Positions 42,288-50,582 of a stretch of 64,000 nt of DNA are shown here, piece by piece. A model generated the notes under the pieces. That model was not told the origin of the DNA. It saw only the letters and a list, made by a program, of their open reading frames with translations, and searched no databases. Positions within the stretch are counted from its first letter, which is position 1, and the number at the start of each line of letters is the position of its first letter. Source of the stretch: Clostridia bacterium (GTDB lineage: Bacteria > Bacillota > Clostridia > Christensenellales > Borkfalkiaceae); assembly GCA_017396365.1 (NCBI GenBank), contig JAFQMD010000016.1:25785-89784 (forward strand), read 5' to 3'. The position numbers and the translations under genes are program-made.

Positions 42288-43544
42288 ATGGCACTCGTTA
42301 ATAATGGAAGAAAAAGACCAAGAATTCGTAAATCGTATAATGCGGAAGTTTGCGTTGAAGAAACGACGGTAACCGCAGTTGAAATAGAAGAAACTAAAGT
42401 TGTGGAAGAAATCGTTGAAACCGTAGAAGAAACGGTTGAAGAAATAGTTGAAAGCGTCGAAGAGCCTATTGAAGAAATAGAAGAAATTGACCAAAATCTT
42501 GACGAAGTTCCGCTTGAAATGTCTGAAGATGAAGAACAAATCGCTTTGGAAGAAGAGGGCAGTTTAGACGGTAGTCCCGAAGAAGTTGACGCTCTCGCAT
42601 CTGAAGAGATTGAAGAGCAAGAGCCTGTCGAAGAGCCTGTTTTGGTAGAAGACGCTGAAACGGTGGAAGAAACCGAAGAAGTTGAAACGGTAGAAGACGT
42701 TGTAGTGGAAGAAACTCCTGTCGAAGAGCCTGCTCCCGAAATCGTGGAAGAAACCCCAGTGGAAGAACCAACGCCTGAAGTTGTGGAAGAAACTCCTACC
42801 GAAGAACCAGCGCCTGAAATTCCCGTTGAAGAGCCCGTTTTAGAGCAATCGATAGAAGAAGTAGCGGTTACCGAAACTGCAGTTGCCGTTGAAGAAGTTG
42901 AAGAAACTGTAGAAACCGAAGACGAAGAAGAAAAGGTTGAAGAAAAACCTAAAAAAGACGAGTTTAAACTTACCGCTCCTGCAAATTTAGACGATATTTT
43001 GGCAAATATTTGCACGAAGAGAGCGCGTAAACTTATTTATAGACCAAACGAAGTAATCTTCTCGCATACTACCACCGTTTTAGGAACGGACAAGGCAAAC
43101 GACGAAAAGATTAAGGTTAAAAATATTCTTGACGCTGAAATTAAGCAAGGTGTAAAACTCGGCTATCTTGACAAGTTTGACGGGCTTAAAATGAGCGAAC
43201 TTAAAGAAGAATATGAAAACGATATCGTTTACGAATACGCTGACCAAGAGTTTAAGCGTACGGGTATTCTTCTCGACGGCGACAAGGTAAAAGTTTACGT
43301 TTACGATTGGGATATGAAAGCCTGCCATCACGTAGGTTATATCGACGACGAAAGCGCTAACCTTGTAAAACCTTATATCTTAGATAGAGAAAAATACAGT
43401 TTTGATATAAATGGTATAATCGTTGGAGGTAAGTATAAAAAAGTTATCAAAGACGAAAAGACTGGTAAAATTACCGTTGAAAAAGGAAATGACGGTAATT
43501 TAGGATTGGAAATAGATATAAATATTATTAATCGCAAAGACTAA
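42288..43544 (+). CDS. Very acidic repeat protein with a conserved C-terminal domain
   Basis: This is a 418-residue protein. Residues about 20-225 are a Glu/Val/Pro low-complexity tract with imperfect repeats such as VEETPVEEPAPEI, almost without Lys, so it is likely disordered. Residues about 226-418 look globular: KLTAPANLDDILANICTKRA, DGDKVKVYVYDWDMKACHHVGYIDD, then a final beta-rich part. The latter segment vaguely recalls a HIRAN-type fold, but this is uncertain. It has its own strong promoter and a TAGGAG site. A dispersed palindrome starts right after the stop. The role is unknown. Confidence 0.6.
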   Translation: MALVNNGRKRPRIRKSYNAEVCVEETTVTAVEIEETKVVEEIVETVEETVEEIVESVEEPIEEIEEIDQNLDEVPLEMSEDEEQIALEEEGSLDGSPEEVDALASEEIEEQEPVEEPVLVEDAETVEETEEVETVEDVVVEETPVEEPAPEIVEETPVEEPTPEVVEETPTEEPAPEIPVEEPVLEQSIEEVAVTETAVAVEEVEETVETEDEEEKVEEKPKKDEFKLTAPANLDDILANICTKRARKLIYRPNEVIFSHTTTVLGTDKANDEKIKVKNILDAEIKQGVKLGYLDKFDGLKMSELKEEYENDIVYEYADQEFKRTGILLDGDKVKVYVYDWDMKACHHVGYIDDESANLVKPYILDREKYSFDINGIIVGGKYKKVIKDEKTGKITVEKGNDGNLGLEIDINIINRKD

Positions 43545-43673
43545 TTTTGACGGCTTATATACGTCGCAATACATCGTTTCTAAAAAGTGGTAACGACTGG
43601 GATGACCAACAAGGTCTATCCCATCCGTTACCACTTTTTGAGCCTTGTCTTGCTCGCATCTAAGCCGTCAAAA
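43545..43673 (+). repeat. Dispersed nested palindrome, copy E
   Basis: The outer arms TTTTGACGGCTTA (43545-43557) and TAAGCCGTCAAAA (43661-43673) pair perfectly. The inner arms AAAAAGTGGTAACG and CGTTACCACTTTTT also pair perfectly, then GGGATGACC-AACAA-GGTCTATCCC. It starts at the base after the TAA stop. Best-preserved copy. Confidence 0.85.
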
Positions 43674-43885
43674 CTATTCAATAAACGTCTTGTAGGAAAG
43701 GGGCTTGCCACTCCTTCTTTTTAGCCTTGTCTTGCTCGCATCTAAACCGTCAAAACTATTCAATATACATCTTGCAGGGGAAGGGCTTGCCCCCTCCTTC
43801 TTTTTAGCCTTGTCTTGATCGCATCTAAACCGTCAAAACTATTCAATAAACGTCTTGTAGGGAGGGGGCTTGCCCATCCTTTTAA
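43674..43885 (+). repeat. Three tandem derived units of the palindrome 3' end
   Basis: Units of 82 bp (43674-43755), 83 bp (43756-43838) and a partial third each start CTATTCAAT and contain GGGCTTGCC; the two full units end with TTTTTAGCCTTGTCTTG, GCATCTAAACCGTCAAAA. The end matches the right arm of copy E. No gene lies in 43545-44033. Confidence 0.75.
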
Positions 43886-43956
43886 CATTTAAACTTAGAA
43901 AAAGACAAAATATCATCTTATTTTCACACAAATTTACCGTGCAAAATAACAATTTC

Positions 43957-43985
43957 TTGACAAAATCATAATAATATTATATACT
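43957..43985 (+). promoter_or_regulatory. Promoter with downstream candidate operator
   Basis: TTGACA (43957-43962), 17 bp, TATACT (43980-43985). The word AAACCATTTGTGG lies at 43997-44009, over the expected early transcribed region, and recurs at 44602-44614 upstream of the nearby XRE regulator gene. Confidence 0.6.
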
Positions 43986-44033
43986 ACTGTTTGATAAAAC
44001 CATTTGTGGTATAATTTTTAAGGAGAAACAAAA

Positions 44034-44288
44034 ATGAAACAATTATTCCCATTATCTTTTAAATGGTCTAAAGACCTTGTTAGCATGATTATCGGTATCG
44101 TAGTTTACGTACTCGTAGGCGCTCTTGCAGGTGTTTGTATTTGGCTTGCAGGTATGCTCGGCGGTTGGATTCCCGTTGTTGGCGTTATTCTTGGATGGGT
44201 TCTTCGTATCGTTAGTATTATCGTTGACGTTTACGTTGTAGTAGGTATCGTAATTTTAGTACTTGCTTTCTTAAGAATAGTTAAATAA
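44034..44288 (+). CDS. Small two-helix membrane protein
   Basis: This is an 84-residue protein with two long hydrophobic helices (about 18-42 and 46-82) joined by GGWIPVVG. There is an AAGGAG site before the ATG. Glycine and valine rich, no charged catalytic residue. Similar small proteins occur in many Clostridia with no known role. A strong promoter and terminator bracket it as a single-gene transcript. Confidence 0.65.
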   Translation: MKQLFPLSFKWSKDLVSMIIGIVVYVLVGALAGVCIWLAGMLGGWIPVVGVILGWVLRIVSIIVDVYVVVGIVILVLAFLRIVK

Positions 44289-44307
44289 TTTAAAAATTTA
44301 CAAAAAT

Positions 44308-44350
44308 AAAAACCCCGAACGCATTTTTACAACGCGTTCGGGGTTTTTTA
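44308..44350. terminator. Bidirectional terminator
   Basis: AACCCCGAACGC and GCGTTCGGGGTT pair around TTTTTACAAC-like loop bases and are flanked by A and T runs. It serves the convergent small membrane gene and XRE gene. Confidence 0.85.
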
Positions 44351-44551
44351 TCAATCAATTAAGCCGAGTAAGTAGTCGGCGCTTTCTCCAAAAAAATTAG
44401 CAAGAATTATTATTGCTGACGCGGAAGGCTCGGTTTTGCCAAGTTCCCATTTTGCTATTGCAGACTGGCTTATTCCCGTTGCTTTTGATAATTCCATTTG
44501 GCTTAAATTTAATTGTAATCTTAATTCTTTTAATCTATCTTTAAACGTCAT
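44351..44551 (-). CDS. XRE-family regulator
   Basis: This is a 66-residue Cro/CI-type protein: FKDRLKELRLQLNLSQMELSKATGISQSAIAKWELGKTEPS, then FFGESADYLLGLID. It is a complete small HTH_3 domain. On the minus strand TATAAT (44563-44558) lies six bases before ATG with no ribosome site, so the mRNA is probably leaderless. A 13-base word shared with the neighbouring promoter suggests it controls both itself and the membrane gene. Confidence 0.85.
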   Translation of the reverse strand: MTFKDRLKELRLQLNLSQMELSKATGISQSAIAKWELGKTEPSASAIIILANFFGESADYLLGLID

Positions 44552-44601
44552 ACAAGTATTATATACAAAACAAGTCCAGATGTTTTACCGCAAACGCAAG
44601 C

Positions 44602-44614
44602 AAACCATTTGTGG
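44602..44614. promoter_or_regulatory. Second copy of the candidate XRE operator word
   Basis: AAACCATTTGTGG, identical to 43997-44009, sits 51 bases upstream of the XRE start codon and about 40 bases upstream of its -10 box. Confidence 0.4.
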
Positions 44615-44628
44615 AAAACGTCGCGCTT

Positions 44629-45726
44629 TTAAACGTTAAATCTAAATAAAACTACGTCGCCGTCTTTCATAACGTATTCTTTACCTTCCGAGCGGACTTT
44701 GCCAAGTTCTTTTGCCTTGGTGTAACTACCGCACTCTAACAAAAGTTTCCAGTCGATACACTCGGCTCTTATAAAGCCCCTTTCAAAGTCGGTGTGAATT
44801 TTGCCTGCCGCTTGTGGCGCTTTCGTTCCTTCTTTAATAGTCCACGCTCTCGTTTCGGGTTCGCCAGCAGTCAAATAACTTATAAGCCCTAAAAGTTTAT
44901 AAGACGCTTTGACCAAACGGTTAAGACCGCTTTCGGTAAGCCCTAATTCTTCCAAGAAAAAGCCTACTTCTTCGGGTGGAAGTTCAGAAAGTTGTTCTTC
45001 GGTTCTTGCGCAGATAGTTAGCGTTTCGCTATTTTCAGTCTTTGCAAATTCCTTAACTTTTACAACGAGTGGAATTTCGTCGTCAGATTTAGCCATATCG
45101 TCTTCGGCGATATTAGCAGCGTAAATTACTGGTTTTGAAGTGAGCAAGAAAAGGTTATCGACGTATTTTTGTTCTTCGTCGGTAAAGTCGAGCCCCCTTA
45201 CGGGTTTTTCTTGTTCGAGCCTATCTAAAATACGGCGCAAAAGGTCGGATTCTATCTTATATTTTTTATCGCCCGACTTAATCATTCCAAACGCCTTATC
45301 GTAGCGTTTTTGCACGGTTTCCATATCGGCTAAAATAAGTTCGAGATTGATAATATTTATATCTCTAATCGGGTCAACGGAGTCCTCAACGTGCGTAACG
45401 TTTTCGTCCTCAAAACATCTTACAACGTGCACGATAGCGTCAACTTCTCTTATGTGAGAAAGGAATTTGTTTCCAAGCCCTTCGCCTTTCGACGCGCCTT
45501 TAACAAGCCCTGCTATGTCAACGAATTCAATCGTTGCGGGGGTTATTTTTTTACAGTTATAAAGGCTTGCGAGTTTTTCAAGTCTTTCGTCTGGAACGGC
45601 AACTACGCCGACGTTTGGCTCTATCGTACAAAACGGAAAGTTAGCCGCTTGCGCGCCTGCGTGCGTGATTGCGTTAAATAAAGTTGATTTTCCTACGTTT
45701 GGGAGTCCTACTACGCCTAATTTCAT
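44629..45726 (-). CDS. ychF: Ribosome-binding ATPase YchF
   Basis: This is a 365-residue OBG-family NTPase. G1 is GLPNVGKSTLFNAI, then the FPFCTIEPN switch, G3 DIAGLVKGASKGEGLG, a coiled-coil insertion, and a C-terminal TGS domain (TIKEGTKAPQAAGKIHTDFERGFI). It hydrolyses ATP rather than GTP in studied relatives and links to stress response. The start at 45726 (MKLGVVG) has GGAG eight bases upstream. Confidence 0.95.
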   Translation of the reverse strand: MKLGVVGLPNVGKSTLFNAITHAGAQAANFPFCTIEPNVGVVAVPDERLEKLASLYNCKKITPATIEFVDIAGLVKGASKGEGLGNKFLSHIREVDAIVHVVRCFEDENVTHVEDSVDPIRDINIINLELILADMETVQKRYDKAFGMIKSGDKKYKIESDLLRRILDRLEQEKPVRGLDFTDEEQKYVDNLFLLTSKPVIYAANIAEDDMAKSDDEIPLVVKVKEFAKTENSETLTICARTEEQLSELPPEEVGFFLEELGLTESGLNRLVKASYKLLGLISYLTAGEPETRAWTIKEGTKAPQAAGKIHTDFERGFIRAECIDWKLLLECGSYTKAKELGKVRSEGKEYVMKDGDVVLFRFNV

Positions 45727-45864
45727 TTTAAACACTCCAATAATAGTTATTGCATAACTATTCTACCACAAAATTGCTAAATTGTACAATAGTTTTGTTG
45801 CGGTATTTTTTATTTTATGATAAAATTAACGGGTAAAAAGTAAAGATTTATAAAAAGGCGAATT

Positions 45865-47562
45865 ATGGATTACAGAAAGTACATTGCGGAAAAATTGAGT
45901 GGTTTTGGCGTTGACGAAGAAGAAATTGCGTCGAGTATTGCCGTTCCTCCCGAAAAAAATATGGGCGACTATGCTCTCCCATGCTTTAAATTTGCTAAAA
46001 CTATGCGCAAATCACCCGTTATGATAGCAAACGAACTTTGCGCAAGTTTCGTTTGCGACGACGTTATTGCAAAAGTAGAGGCTGTAAACGGATACCTTAA
46101 TTTTAAGGTCAATAGAGAAGGGCTTGTAAAAGAGAGCCTTTCTAAAATTCTTTCCGAAGGGGAAAATTACGGTAAATCAAACCTTGGCAACGGAAAGACC
46201 GTTTGTATTGACTATTCGTCTATAAACGTTGCAAAGCCTTTCCACATAGGGCACTTATCCACAACGGTTATAGGTGGCGCGCTCTATCGTATTTTCAAGT
46301 TTTTAGGTTATAATACCGTCGGTATAAACCACCTTGGCGACTACGGTACGCAGTTTGGTAAACTCATTTACGCGTACAAGCACTGGGGCGAAAAACAAGC
46401 CGTAGAGCAGGGCGGAATTAAGGAATTAACCCGTCTATACGTTCATTATCACGAAGAAAGCGAAAAAAATCCCGCGATGGACGACGAGGCGAGAAGATAC
46501 TTTAAACTCATTGAACAAGGGGATAAAGAATGTAGCGAACTTTTCAACTGGTTTAAAGAACTTACTTTAAAAGATATTGAAAAGATTTACAAAGAACTCG
46601 ACGTTTCTTTTGATTCTTACGCAGGTGAAAGTTTTTACATTGACAAAATGCAACCTGTAATTGACGAACTTAGCCAAAAAGGGCTTTTAAAAGAGAGCGA
46701 CGGGGCTAAAATCGTTGACTTAGAAGAGTATAATATGCCCCCGTGTCTTATTCTTCGTTCGGACGGGGCGTCGATATACGCAACCAGAGATTTGGCTGCT
46801 GCGCTATACAGAAAAAACACCTACGATTTTGACAAGTGTCTTTACGTAGTTGCATACCAACAAAATCTTCACTTCAAGCAAATTTTTAAAGTTCTTGAAC
46901 TTATGGGCAAGGACTGGGCTAAGGATATGGTTCACGTTGCTTACGGAATGGTGTCCTTACTCGACGAAAACGGCAATCAAGTGGCAATGAGTACTCGTCA
47001 CGGAACTGTCGTTTTACTTGAAGACGTTTTGAAAAAGTGTCATGAAAAATGCCTTGCCGTTATCGAGGCTAAAAATCCCGACCTTGAAGACAAGGAAAAC
47101 ATTGCAAAGCAAGTGGGAACGGGCGCGGTAATTTTTGCTGCTCTTTCTAACAGTAAGATAAAAGACATTGCCTTTTCTTATGATAAAATTCTTAATTTCG
47201 ACGGGGAAACAGGTCCTTACGTTCAATATACGGCGGCGAGAATTAAGAGCGTTTTGAGAAAGGGCGGAGAGCCTTCGGCTTACCAAATAAAAGACTTAAA
47301 CGAAGACGAATATCAACTTATATCGGCGCTTTCTAATTTCCCTGAAGTAGTAAAATCTTCTGCGGAAAAACTCGAGCCGTTCTACGTTACGAGATACGCA
47401 ATCGAAGTTGCGTCGCTTTTCAATAAGTTCTATTTCAACTGTAAAATTATCGGAGAAGAGCAAAATACCGAGAGTTTCCGTTTAGACGTTTGCAAGGCAA
47501 CGTTGACCGTCTTAACCAACGCTTTGGGCTTGCTTGGAATTAAAGTTCCAGAGAGAATGTGA
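45865..47562 (+). CDS. argS: Arginyl-tRNA synthetase
   Basis: This is a 565-residue class Ia enzyme. The N-terminal Add1 domain (about 1-100) is followed by the HIGH box in VAKPFHIGHLSTTVIGG, NHLGDYGTQFGKLI, YATRDLAAALYR and the DALR anticodon domain from about residue 450. The KMSKS site reads MSTRHG, as is usual in ArgRS. Upstream is an AT-rich promoter region shared with ychF (divergent). The stop shares its bases with the next start. Confidence 0.95.
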   Translation: MDYRKYIAEKLSGFGVDEEEIASSIAVPPEKNMGDYALPCFKFAKTMRKSPVMIANELCASFVCDDVIAKVEAVNGYLNFKVNREGLVKESLSKILSEGENYGKSNLGNGKTVCIDYSSINVAKPFHIGHLSTTVIGGALYRIFKFLGYNTVGINHLGDYGTQFGKLIYAYKHWGEKQAVEQGGIKELTRLYVHYHEESEKNPAMDDEARRYFKLIEQGDKECSELFNWFKELTLKDIEKIYKELDVSFDSYAGESFYIDKMQPVIDELSQKGLLKESDGAKIVDLEEYNMPPCLILRSDGASIYATRDLAAALYRKNTYDFDKCLYVVAYQQNLHFKQIFKVLELMGKDWAKDMVHVAYGMVSLLDENGNQVAMSTRHGTVVLLEDVLKKCHEKCLAVIEAKNPDLEDKENIAKQVGTGAVIFAALSNSKIKDIAFSYDKILNFDGETGPYVQYTAARIKSVLRKGGEPSAYQIKDLNEDEYQLISALSNFPEVVKSSAEKLEPFYVTRYAIEVASLFNKFYFNCKIIGEEQNTESFRLDVCKATLTVLTNALGLLGIKVPERM

Positions 47563-48212
47563 TGAAAAAGGCAATACTTTTTGATTTGGACGGAACGCTT
47601 ACTAATACGTCCGTCGATATTTGGGAAAACGTAAACCTAACTATGCGTAAGTTTGGATACGCTGAAATTACTTTAGAAGAGGCAAAACTTTTCGTTGGAA
47701 ACGGCGCGAAAAAACTTATTGAAAGGTCTTTAAAAGGCGCAAAGTGTGAAAATTTAAATCAAGTCGTTGATTTTTATAATAACTCTTATAATTTTTGCGG
47801 TAGCCCTAAAACTTTCGTTTACGACGGTATGTTAGACCTTTTGAAAAAACTTAAAAGCGAGGGGTATTTGCTTGCGGTAATTTCAAATAAACCGCAGGAC
47901 GGTACTGTTGAAGTTTGCAGAACTTTTTTCTCGGACGTTAATTTTGACTGCGTGTTCGGTCAGCGTGACGGAGTAAAAGTAAAGCCCGATAGAGAGTGCG
48001 TTGATTTGACTTTAAAATCGCTTGGCGTTAGCGCCGAAGAATCGATTTTCGTTGGAGATAGCGACGTGGACGCAATGACTGCTATAAATGCAGGCGTTGA
48101 CGGAGTGTGCGTGCTTTGGGGTTATAGACCAAGGCAACTTTTAGAAGAAGTAGGCGCAACAGTTTTTGCTAAGACTGCCGACGAATTATATCAAAAAATA
48201 AAGGCGCTTTAA
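47562..48212 (+). CDS. HAD-family phosphatase, phosphoglycolate-phosphatase-like
   Basis: This is a 216-residue HAD hydrolase. Motif I is LFDLDGTLTNTS, the cap domain is helical (C1 type), VISNKPQ gives motif II, KPDRECVD motif III, and FVGDSDVDAMTAINAG motif IV. It probably removes phosphate from a small metabolite (Gph/PpaX-like). It overlaps argS by one base through ATGTGATGA. The GTG at 47559 is a less likely start. Confidence 0.88.
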   Translation: MKKAILFDLDGTLTNTSVDIWENVNLTMRKFGYAEITLEEAKLFVGNGAKKLIERSLKGAKCENLNQVVDFYNNSYNFCGSPKTFVYDGMLDLLKKLKSEGYLLAVISNKPQDGTVEVCRTFFSDVNFDCVFGQRDGVKVKPDRECVDLTLKSLGVSAEESIFVGDSDVDAMTAINAGVDGVCVLWGYRPRQLLEEVGATVFAKTADELYQKIKAL

Positions 48213-48213
48213 T

Positions 48214-48741
48214 ATGGACGTAAATATTATTAAAACTAAAGGACAAGTCGTTGCGTTTAGTGTTTTTCCGATAGGCGCAGTTGGGTATGGGAAAGACGAA
48301 AAACAGGCGATAAACGACTTAAACGACAACTTATACGATTTTTGTAACTGGCTTTTATGGAAACTGCCAAAAGAGCCTGAAAGCGTTGTAAAAGGGAGAT
48401 ACGTTGGCGAAGTTAAAGAAGTTAGTTTTAAAGAAGACGATAAAAAAATCTTTAAAAAATACGGCGAAGTCGTAATGCAAACCGCTTTTTCTTTTAAAGG
48501 AATGATAGGTAGCGCAAATTTGTTGCCAGACGAAAAAGAAAAGGTTGAAAAAGTCTTTGAAGAGTTGGGGTTTAAAGACGGCGAGGGAATATTAGAGCGC
48601 TCCGCAACGATTTTAGAAAGCGACGATTTTACTCTTGCTAGAGAGTTTATATACAAGGTCTATCGCTTGGCGAAAGAACTGTTTTTTGATTTAATAAAAC
48701 GAGGCGAACAAGTTTCGGACGCGTTTAAATTTGCAATATGA
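48214..48741 (+). CDS. Hypothetical cytosolic protein
   Basis: This is a 175-residue acidic protein starting one base after the HAD stop. It includes VGYGKDEKQAINDLNDNLYDF and NWLLWKLPKEPE, then helices DEKEKVEKVFEELGF and KVYRLAKELFFDLIKRG. The second half of argS-HAD-this gene would share one transcript. I do not recognise the family. A DTW-like or phosphate-binding motif is absent. Confidence 0.55.
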   Translation: MDVNIIKTKGQVVAFSVFPIGAVGYGKDEKQAINDLNDNLYDFCNWLLWKLPKEPESVVKGRYVGEVKEVSFKEDDKKIFKKYGEVVMQTAFSFKGMIGSANLLPDEKEKVEKVFEELGFKDGEGILERSATILESDDFTLAREFIYKVYRLAKELFFDLIKRGEQVSDAFKFAI

Positions 48742-48795
48742 AAATAGCGTTTGGCTTATCCTTTAAGGATTGACCAAACGCTATTTTATTTTTTA
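48741..48795 (+). terminator. Terminator of the argS operon
   Basis: AAAATAGCGTTTGG (48741-48754) pairs with CCAAACGCTATTTT (48773-48786) and is followed by ATTTTTTATT. The left arm starts on the last base of the stop. Confidence 0.8.
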
Positions 48796-48845
48796 TTATA
48801 CTAAATACAGTTTTATAATATTCAAAGAGTAAAATCGTTATAAAA

Positions 48846-48888
48846 AAGGCGACCATTTAAAACTTTTGAAGTTTTAAATGGTCGCCTT
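48846..48888 (-). terminator. Terminator of the BspA-like lipoprotein gene
   Basis: AAGGCGACCATTTAAAAC and its exact complement flank a seven-base loop; on the minus strand it ends in TTTTTTA, 37 bases after the gene stop. Confidence 0.75.
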
Positions 48889-48924
48889 AAATTTTAGTTT
48901 TGCGTTTTATTGTCTTTTAACGGT

Positions 48925-50136
48925 TTATTTTACTGTTGCGTTTAATTCCTTGTCTGCGCCAAAAATTCTCTCTTTATTTACGTCGTCTAAGGTAGCCTTG
49001 ACGGTTACGTGTTTTAATGCAGTACAACCCGAGAAAGCGTCGTCGCCGATCTTGTCAAAGTCAAGAGCCGAAAGGTCTAAAACGTTTTTAGCAACTGAAG
49101 TGCCCGTTCCAAGAGTCGTACAACCAGAAAATGCGCCTTCTTTAATTTCTTCAACGCCGGTCAAAGTTAAGAGTCTAAGAGCGGTGCAGTTTGCGTAAGC
49201 GTATTTACCAACTACTTTTGCAGTTACGTCTAAAGACTTGATTGCCGAACATCCATAGAAAGCGTAATCGGGAATTTCTTCTACTGTAACGCCTTCTGCA
49301 AAGACAACCTCTTTAATCGTGGTTACGCTGTGGAAAGCGTAAGGTTGAACGGCGCTATTTGCATAAGACTTATCAACGAAAGAATAAACGGTGTTACCGT
49401 CAACTTCAGTAGGCGCTTCGTTGCCTTCTTCTACGGTAACCTCAACGTGTTCTTCTTCGTCGTTGATATAGTAATACTTGGTGACGGTGTCAACTTTTAC
49501 GTCGCCGGTTATAACTACGGTTTCAAGAGAAGAAGGGATTTGATAAGTTGCAGTTGCGGTTGCGTCTTCAGCGTTGCTATTATTATAGGTTTGAGTAATA
49601 GCAGTAAGACCTTCGCCACCAACCGTTCCGAATACGTATCCGAAAAGTTTTTTAGCGTTAGCGCCACCGAGTTCTCCGCCTACGAAAGGAAGAGTAATCG
49701 AGCGAAGAGAAGAAAGACCTGCAAACGCGCCTTCTTTAATCTCTTTAACGGTATTGCCAACTTCGAGTTCAACTAAATAACCGAGATTTGCAAGAGCGTT
49801 GGTTGCAACGTGAGTAACTTTTTCAGGAATAGTAATCTTTAAACCGTCTTCTAAAACAGTTACGTCAGCGGTGTTTTCCTTGTGTCTGCCGAAAAGTTCT
49901 TTTAAACCTTCGTAATCTTTGTCGTCAACGTACTTTTTAGCAGCGGCTGACAAAGAGAACTCAGTAAGAGTATGAGTAATTTCGTCGTCGTCGTTTGTTT
50001 GAGTTTTGATAACGAAGTTTACCGGATCTACGTTTTCGTCTAAATCTTCGTCGCTACCTTTTTTACAAGCGGTAATGCTGAAAGTAAGAGCGAAAACGAG
50101 CATAATTGAAAGTAAAACGCTAAATAATTTCTTCAT
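48925..50136 (-). CDS. BspA-like leucine-rich-repeat lipoprotein
   Basis: This is a 403-residue surface protein. The signal peptide ends in a lipobox (SITAC at Cys24). The body carries LRR_5 repeats of the pattern LKHVTVKA, IKSLDVTAKVVGKYAYANCTA and IKEGAFSGCTTLG, with a Tyr/Glu-rich insertion near residues 215-260 in the middle. Such proteins bind host or matrix ligands in gut and oral bacteria. AAGGAGCAA precedes the ATG. Single-gene transcript. Confidence 0.85.
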   Translation of the reverse strand: MKKLFSVLLSIMLVFALTFSITACKKGSDEDLDENVDPVNFVIKTQTNDDDEITHTLTEFSLSAAAKKYVDDKDYEGLKELFGRHKENTADVTVLEDGLKITIPEKVTHVATNALANLGYLVELEVGNTVKEIKEGAFAGLSSLRSITLPFVGGELGGANAKKLFGYVFGTVGGEGLTAITQTYNNSNAEDATATATYQIPSSLETVVITGDVKVDTVTKYYYINDEEEHVEVTVEEGNEAPTEVDGNTVYSFVDKSYANSAVQPYAFHSVTTIKEVVFAEGVTVEEIPDYAFYGCSAIKSLDVTAKVVGKYAYANCTALRLLTLTGVEEIKEGAFSGCTTLGTGTSVAKNVLDLSALDFDKIGDDAFSGCTALKHVTVKATLDDVNKERIFGADKELNATVK

Positions 50137-50302
50137 TTATTATTGCTCCTTAGCACATTAGTTTGGGCGCGCGTATGCGTACCACTATAATATATACACT
50201 TTAAGATTTTAACATTAAATAAATTATTTGTCAACAAGTAAAGGGTTAAAATAAATATATTTTAAGTAATTTCGAGTTAATGGCGGGGATTTACTTCTAA
50301 AC

Positions 50303-50500
50303 TTAGCCACAACCGCTACAATTTTTGCAATTTCCCGTGCATTTTTTAGTTTGTTTGCCCGTTTGGGTGTAAACTTGACCGCTATAACTTCTTACGGCTT
50401 TGGTTTTACAATCGGGGCAATAAACTTCGTCGTCGTATTTTTTAACTAACTCGTCAAAAATTTTTCCACAAGTTTGACATTTATATTCAAGTAACGGCAT
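50303..50500 (-). CDS. FmdB family zinc-ribbon protein
   Basis: This is a 65-residue protein: MPLLEYKCQTCGKIF and YCPDCKTK supply two CxxC pairs of a zinc ribbon. The tail is Cys-rich (KKCTGNCKNCSGCG). FmdB-type proteins are common and act as putative regulators or metal carriers. AAAAGGAG precedes the ATG. It forms a single transcript. Confidence 0.88.
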   Translation of the reverse strand: MPLLEYKCQTCGKIFDELVKKYDDEVYCPDCKTKAVRSYSGQVYTQTGKQTKKCTGNCKNCSGCG

Positions 50501-50582
50501 AATTTTCTCCTTTTGATTATTGTATCACAAAATTTTGTTAAATAAAAGCGTTTTGACAAACCATTTGCCAAAACGCTTAAAG

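Noticed and set aside
42269..43015. 248-residue Ser/Thr-rich ORF on the minus strand
   Set aside because: It is the reverse shadow of the Glu-rich repeat tract in the acidic protein; low complexity and no ribosome site.
49330..49776. 148-residue plus-strand ORF
   Set aside because: Shadow of the BspA-like lipoprotein gene; no ribosome site and unusual aromatic composition.
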